A stretch of DNA of 64,000 bases from Sparassis latifolia (lineage: Eukaryota > Basidiomycota > Agaricomycetes > Polyporales > Sparassidaceae): positions 2,108,001 to 2,172,000 of the forward strand of contig CM031561.1 of NCBI GenBank assembly GCA_018466975.1. The letters run 5' to 3'. The notes under the pieces are model-generated. The model ran no database searches. It was not told where the DNA came from and saw only the letters and a program-made list of their open reading frames with translations. Shown here in pieces: positions 59,501 to 64,000 of the stretch. The translations under genes and the position numbers were made by a program. Each line of letters begins with the position of its first letter. Within the stretch, counting starts at the first letter, position 1.

Positions 59501-61203
59501 CCGACACCCTATATGTCTCCAGCATCATGGCCGCCACCGGATCTACCTATGTCCGCGAAACGATATATGGCGTCTTGGTCAACATGTTGAACTCCTGTAC
59601 ACTGCTCGACTTAGCAATAATACTGCGAGTCCTGAGATCCAGGCCCTTCTGCACGAATGTGAACAGCCTGAGACACTACGCCTGTTCGGGCTCGTGCGGC
59701 ATACTCCCTCCAGCGATCTCTATTCGATTGATCCACCGAACGAGAGGATTTTCATTGACACTCTTGAAAGCATGATGCGGTTCCTTCTACGGATCCTGGA
59801 GACAATCTCTGACTCGAATGGTGTGTGGTATCGGTCTTTGTTCATGCCGTTGCTTACGCCTTATAAGATATATCAAATACTTGGCGTGCACGATGGATGA
59901 GTCTGGTAACATCCTCAGCATTCCAGCTCTCACCCGCCGTTCAAACCCGCGCCTTCATATCTCTCGGAGTTTTGGCCAACTCAGACGTGGACGACGATCT
60001 TCTCTACCAGATGCTTGTGGCTTTCAAGACTGCTCTGTCACAATCCAACGAGACGGACATCACCTGTGTTGTCAGCATGTTACGCTGCATTCGCAATGTT
60101 GTTCCTGCTCTACCGCGTAACTCCCGGTATATCTGCCAACTCTTCTGGCTGTCAGTTTCCCTCCTGCAATCAAGTCACATAGGTCTCTACGTAGAAGCGA
60201 TCCATTTACTTCGAATCACCTTGGAGGTGATGGCAGTACAAGGCGCGTTCGAAGAAAATGGAGTATCTGCCGTCCTTTTGGATGGTAGAGCACCGCTTGA
60301 GGAGATCGCATGCCAACTGGACCAGCTTCTCGGCCTCTCTTTTGAATCCAGTTTTTCGTTCTCCCTCGCATCTATCATCTTCAAGGGTATCCGCCATTCA
60401 GGATTGAAGGATGCCGCAGAAGCTGCACTGAGGAGCTTACTACGGATCACTGCAACGACTTGCGGGGAAGCAGAGCACGCCGACGATGGGCCCAATACAC
60501 CTATTTGTCAGGAGGTTCTCGGCTACTTCCTGGCCCTGATACCAATATCCACAACGAAGACGAGCTTCAGACAGCTTGTTGATGATTCCAACTTGGATTT
60601 GTCTTGGGTTTCGGAGGAACCCTCCCCATCTCTCAATGAGGAAGAAGAGCCCTTTGTCAAAATTCCGTTCGAAATGCTCGGCTTGATGGACAGCAATACA
60701 GCGCTGTTCGTGACATCATTCGTAGGCGCGGTGCTTACCACCGCCCAAGGAGACGACGTGGAATCGCAGATTCTGTACAACCTGTTGTCCGATGTCGGAG
60801 ACGCCTTCCCGAACATTGCGTCGTTAACGTGGGGCTCTTTCACCTCCAAATTCTGAACATAATTCTGACCTTCCTTGCAGATACGATAGCCTACAGGACA
60901 AGATCAAGGATGCATTTGCGAATTCCTCTAGCCCCGCGATTTTAAGCTCAGTCTCCAATTTCTTCCAAGTGGCCATGCAGGACACGGAGAAGGGAACACT
61001 TGTGCGAGGGTCCGGATCTGCGTCGACTCTCAGTACTGTCGATGAGTACTGTCCACGGCCCTGGTCAGGGTCACCTGTACGCCTTGGAGGAGCTCAATAT
61101 GCAGGGGCTGGCCAACAGTTTCCAATTCTTGCCTCCCAACCGCGGACACGCTACGAAGATGATCAACTGGATATCGGAGCTCGTGGTGAAGATTATTGAA
61201 TGA
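53550..61203 (+). pseudogene. NF1: Neurofibromin/IRA-type RasGAP, 5'-truncated and frame-broken
   Basis: Neurofibromin-type RasGAPs switch off Ras. The recognisable protein begins at RPKAKRYTSETLPDRELIVF. It runs through a helical region (MNLIDTRTDLQSQRMFISMA, VPAFAIAEIAFLVSLTSAD, DIGSTLLILAGFI) to the RasGAP domain with its arginine finger (ALFRGNSTCTRFLSAFA, GYNYLRSIVMPLLKTMSS, FMFLRFISPAIVSP, LANNIFFGKEPHMISL). A Sec14/PH-like bipartite module and a long helical C-terminus follow. Many 45-65 bp introns fit. The N-terminal several hundred residues usual for the family are missing. Apparent single-base deletions occur near 56,875 and 56,920 inside the RasGAP domain and near 59,594, and a 13-bp duplication at 61,032 shifts the last 50 residues. 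If the sequence is right, this copy cannot make a normal protein. Confidence 0.82.
61032..61053. repeat. 13-bp tandem duplication near the 3' end of the NF1-like gene
   Basis: AGTACTGTCGATG is followed directly by AGTACTGTC. Removing one 13-bp unit restores a frame that reads STVHGPGQGHLYALEELNMQ and ends in GLANSFQFLPPNRGHATKM, which looks like a conserved C-terminus. With the duplication the frame becomes low-quality sequence ending at 61,199. Confidence 0.85.
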
Positions 61204-61662
61204 TGACTGTCTTTTTAGTTACTCTACCCGCCTCGATCACTTTTGGCATACCCGTATCTACCCTAAGTTATTCCAATTCGTCGCCTTCAATTTCCATTAG
61301 TGTATGGTAGCTTACTGCATATCGGATTCGCACTCACTCTGTACACTCTCGTACCCTTCTTGAGTTATGAACTTTCATGCTGGTGCGCTACTTGCGCCCC
61401 TCGTCGAGTCGCTGGATTACGTCCTGTTTGGTAACGCTCAGGTAGCGGAAAGAAAAACCTGTGACTGGCAAGCCACGCTGGTATCGCCCTAATGGTATAT
61501 ACATTGGTGTCACCAGTGATAGTCCTGGACTGGTATCTATAAGTGGTACTGTAGGGTAGAGGTACGAGACTTGTATGCTATAATTTACATGCGGCACCTA
61601 ACAGTAAGCAAGTACAATGTAACAATAGATGTTCTCTAAGATCAGACCATAAGTGAGTGTCA
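61204..61662. other. Convergent 3' intergenic region
   Basis: About 460 bp between the 3' ends of the NF1-like gene and the coiled-coil gene. It is AT-rich with short ORFs only. No gene is supported. Confidence 0.55.
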
Positions 61663-64000
61663 TCAGTAATCCCCCTCACGACTCCAAGTCCGGTGCATGA
61701 ATGTCTCCTCGCGGGGACTCTCTCCGAATAATGAAGACGATGGAGGCTGATTGGGGTCCAGCGCCGTCGTCGCCCACGATGCCAAGTTCAAGGTCCGCAG
61801 AAGCCCTGCCGTGCCAGGCGGGATGGCGCGAGGTGACGATGCGCGCGGGCGCGTGGGCGTATGTGCCCCTTCGCGATCAGGGCTCTTGACGTTTGGTCGT
61901 GAGACGGGTGTCTCAGGGCGCGAAACCGGGCGTCCTGCGTCCGCGTTCGAAGTGGGACCTGCGAATCGGAAGCCCTGCATCCGCTTGCTGATCGCAGCGA
62001 GTACAGACTGGTGGTCTTGCGTCGCGGAGGTCTCGTGTTCGGCGGGCTTGGCCTCCTCCTCACCGTGATTCATGAACGTGGTATGGATGGAGGAGTCCGA
62101 CAGGCCCCGCCGGATGAGCGTGCGGTCCAATAGCGTGCTCGGACTCGCCTCTTGAGGCTCCGGACGATCGCCTGCCAAGTCGACAGCATCGACCAGGCGC
62201 GACAGCCCGATGCGGGATGCTGCGTGTCGCAGCGCAGACCGTCCAACGGTCGCGGCCCCCGATGCCGAGCCAGAAGGCGCACCTGTCCCAGTTAAGCTCC
62301 CTTCTCTTACGCCTGGCATAGGAACTGTGAATCCGCGTTGTGGCTTAGGAATCACGATCCACGGATCAACGCTATCCTCAGTCCGTGGTGCCCCGGCGAA
62401 GATACCCATGACACTCCGGGAGAGGTTCGTATTGGGCCCATTTGGGACCGGAGCAACTGGCTGCGTCGTGAGGCTCTGCATCGACAGAATGCTGATGCTG
62501 TCCTCGCGCTCGGGATGCGCAGAGTAGGTGCTCGTGACCGAGCGCCCGACCGCGGTTCCGCTGAATTCCACGTTCACGGTCATCGCGGATGCGGACAAGG
62601 CGGCCTCGCGCTTGGGGACGACGCGGGAGGGGGCGCGGCCACGCCCGCGGCTGCTCGACCGCACGGGAGGCGCGAGTGCCCGAGAGGCGGCCTGTTCGCT
62701 TGCATTTGGCCCGGCGGATGGTAGGCCGAGCAGCTTCGAGATCGGAGCCATCCATCCTGGAGCAGAGAGATTCCCAGCGTCTACTCCCGATGTCTCTGCA
62801 GTCGCCTTTGCGGGATGCAGCGCCATCTCACTAACCTTGTTCGCGACGCTGGGATCGAGGATGACATCGTTGAGGGTAACGCGCATCTGGCCCATCTCGG
62901 CGAACATGTCGCTTGACGAGCTTGAGGAGTGTCCGGAGGTCCCGACGCGTGCATGTCGTCGTGACCTTATCGTCCTCAAGAAACGCTCGGAAGTGCGCAC
63001 GGAGCGCGGCGGACTCGCGCAGGATTCCGCTCACCGTCGTGCGCGAGAGATGGCTCACGTCCGCGCCAACCAGGTGCTGCCGCTTCAGCCGGTCTGTCAG
63101 TGTGAACGCGTCCGCCTGGCTGAGGCGCGTCAGGAGTGTCGTCACTCGCTCGAGGAGCGCGCTCATGACGGTCGAGGAGGGTTGATTATTGTCCATCACA
63201 GAAGATGACTCGGACTGCCCGTCGTGGGGTGAGAATGACGCGAACGAGGACGCCTGGTCGCTATATGCACGCAAGACGGACGACGGGGACTGGCTCTCGC
63301 CGCCATCCGTCTGCACGCCGCGCGAGCGAGTCAGGGGATACAATGTCTTCTGCGCACGTGGATACCCGGGGGATGCCCTCGCATCATCGTCATCGTTCTC
63401 CAAGCTGTCACGCGACGATGGATAGCTTGCACGCGAAAACGACGTCCATTTCGCCTCGCTCGGCATGAGCGAGTCTGCGGGAGACAGCGGCCGTTGTTCC
63501 GTCTCCGGCGTGAGCAGTTCCTGAGTACAGGCTCAGTACAATGCATACAACGACAAGAAATGACTCACGAAAGCCCTTCGAGACGCCCGCTCCATGCTGG
63601 CAGCACGTCGACCCCCACGCAAGGCGGGGTCCAGGGAATGCAGCACCGACGGCGAAGGGGCGGTCCCCACATGGAACACGGGCGACAGCGGGGACGACGC
63701 GGACGACTGTCCGCTGTGCGTGTAGCGATGCCGGGCAAACGACACGTCATTCGCCCGCCGCTCCTGGATCTCTTCCTGCAGTGCCCGCAGCTCCTCGCGC
63801 GACTCTCCGAGTAGGTTCCGCAGCTCCGCGTTATCACGCTTCAGCGCCTCGTTGTCCGTCACCAGGGACTCCAGCACCGTCGTCATCTCCGTATTCTCAG
63901 GCACCATTGCGTGGCCCTGTTGCTGTTGGTACATTCACTCAGGCTCGTGTGAATATGGTGGGACAAAGGGCACTCACCGATTGTTGCAGCTGTGCCAAAC
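61663..64000 (-). CDS. Coiled-coil and disordered protein, 3' part (5' end outside window)
   Basis: The gene enters at the right edge with an exon ending LAQLQQS. A coiled-coil exon (ENTEMTTVLESLVTDNEALK, then DNAELRNLLGESREELRAL) starts near 63,920, followed by a Ser/Pro-rich region, a helical block (ALLERVTTLLTRLSQADAFT, LVGADVSHLSRTTVSGIL), and a conserved-looking FAEMGQMRVTLNDVILDPS segment. The remaining 400 residues are Ser/Pro/Arg-rich and end at 61663. The frame changes near 62,911, between LRTLLKLV and DMFAEMGQ. The change is explained either by one extra base or by a 70-bp intron whose removal would drop the helical block. No enzymatic motif is present and I do not recognise a named family. 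Confidence 0.72.

Noticed and set aside
1..64000. tRNA or rRNA genes, CRISPR arrays, transposon terminal repeats
   Set aside because: None was recognised by eye. Weak or degenerate elements would need a covariance-model or repeat search, which was not run.

Overview
The window is nuclear DNA of a filamentous basidiomycete, most likely an agaricomycete. The evidence is intron-dense genes with mostly 48-70 bp GT-AG introns, several exons of 12-27 nt, both strands packed with housekeeping genes, and lineage-typical families (F-box-like proteins, DUF7918 proteins, a giant UvrD-helicase/TPR protein). No bacterial, organellar, CRISPR or rRNA features were seen. All exon models were built by hand from reading frame, splice consensus and family resemblance.

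Layout. 1-7.3 kb: the 5' part of a NUP98-type nucleoporin (minus, running off the left edge), divergent from a complete 12-exon RNA polymerase I second-largest subunit. 7.5-16 kb: two uncharacterised, disordered, probably nuclear proteins on the minus strand, one with an H2A-like histone fold and one ending in three C2H2 zinc fingers. 16.2-19.2 kb: an NDUFAF5-like complex I assembly methyltransferase and the tRNA m1G9 methyltransferase TRM10. 19.6-28 kb: one very large UvrD-type helicase/TPR protein. 28.5-35.2 kb: acyl-protein thioesterase, an EVE-domain (THYN1-like) protein and the PP4 regulatory subunit 3 (PSY2/SMEK). 35.7-39.3 kb: a Whi3-like two-RRM RNA-binding protein. 40.6-44.6 kb: a small PPxY membrane protein and two neighbouring F-box-like proteins.

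44.6-61.2 kb looks different. It holds a short-chain dehydrogenase remnant, a broken DUF7918 gene next to an intact paralogue, poorly supported ORFs, and then two normally essential or conserved genes lying head to head, each missing its 5' end. These are eIF3b without its N-terminal RRM region, and a neurofibromin/IRA RasGAP without its N-terminal part. The latter also carries apparent frameshifts in and after the RasGAP domain and a 13-bp tandem duplication near its stop. The junction is confined to about 70 bp (roughly 53,495-53,567). It is either a rearrangement breakpoint with gene decay or an assembly join, and only reads can decide.

61.7-64 kb: the 3' part of a coiled-coil protein running off the right edge.

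Caution: a few single-base frame breaks, often beside short C or G runs (NUP98, Whi3-like, right-edge gene), could be sequence errors. By contrast RPA2 (3,696 coding nt), TRM10 and both F-box-like models close without any break.
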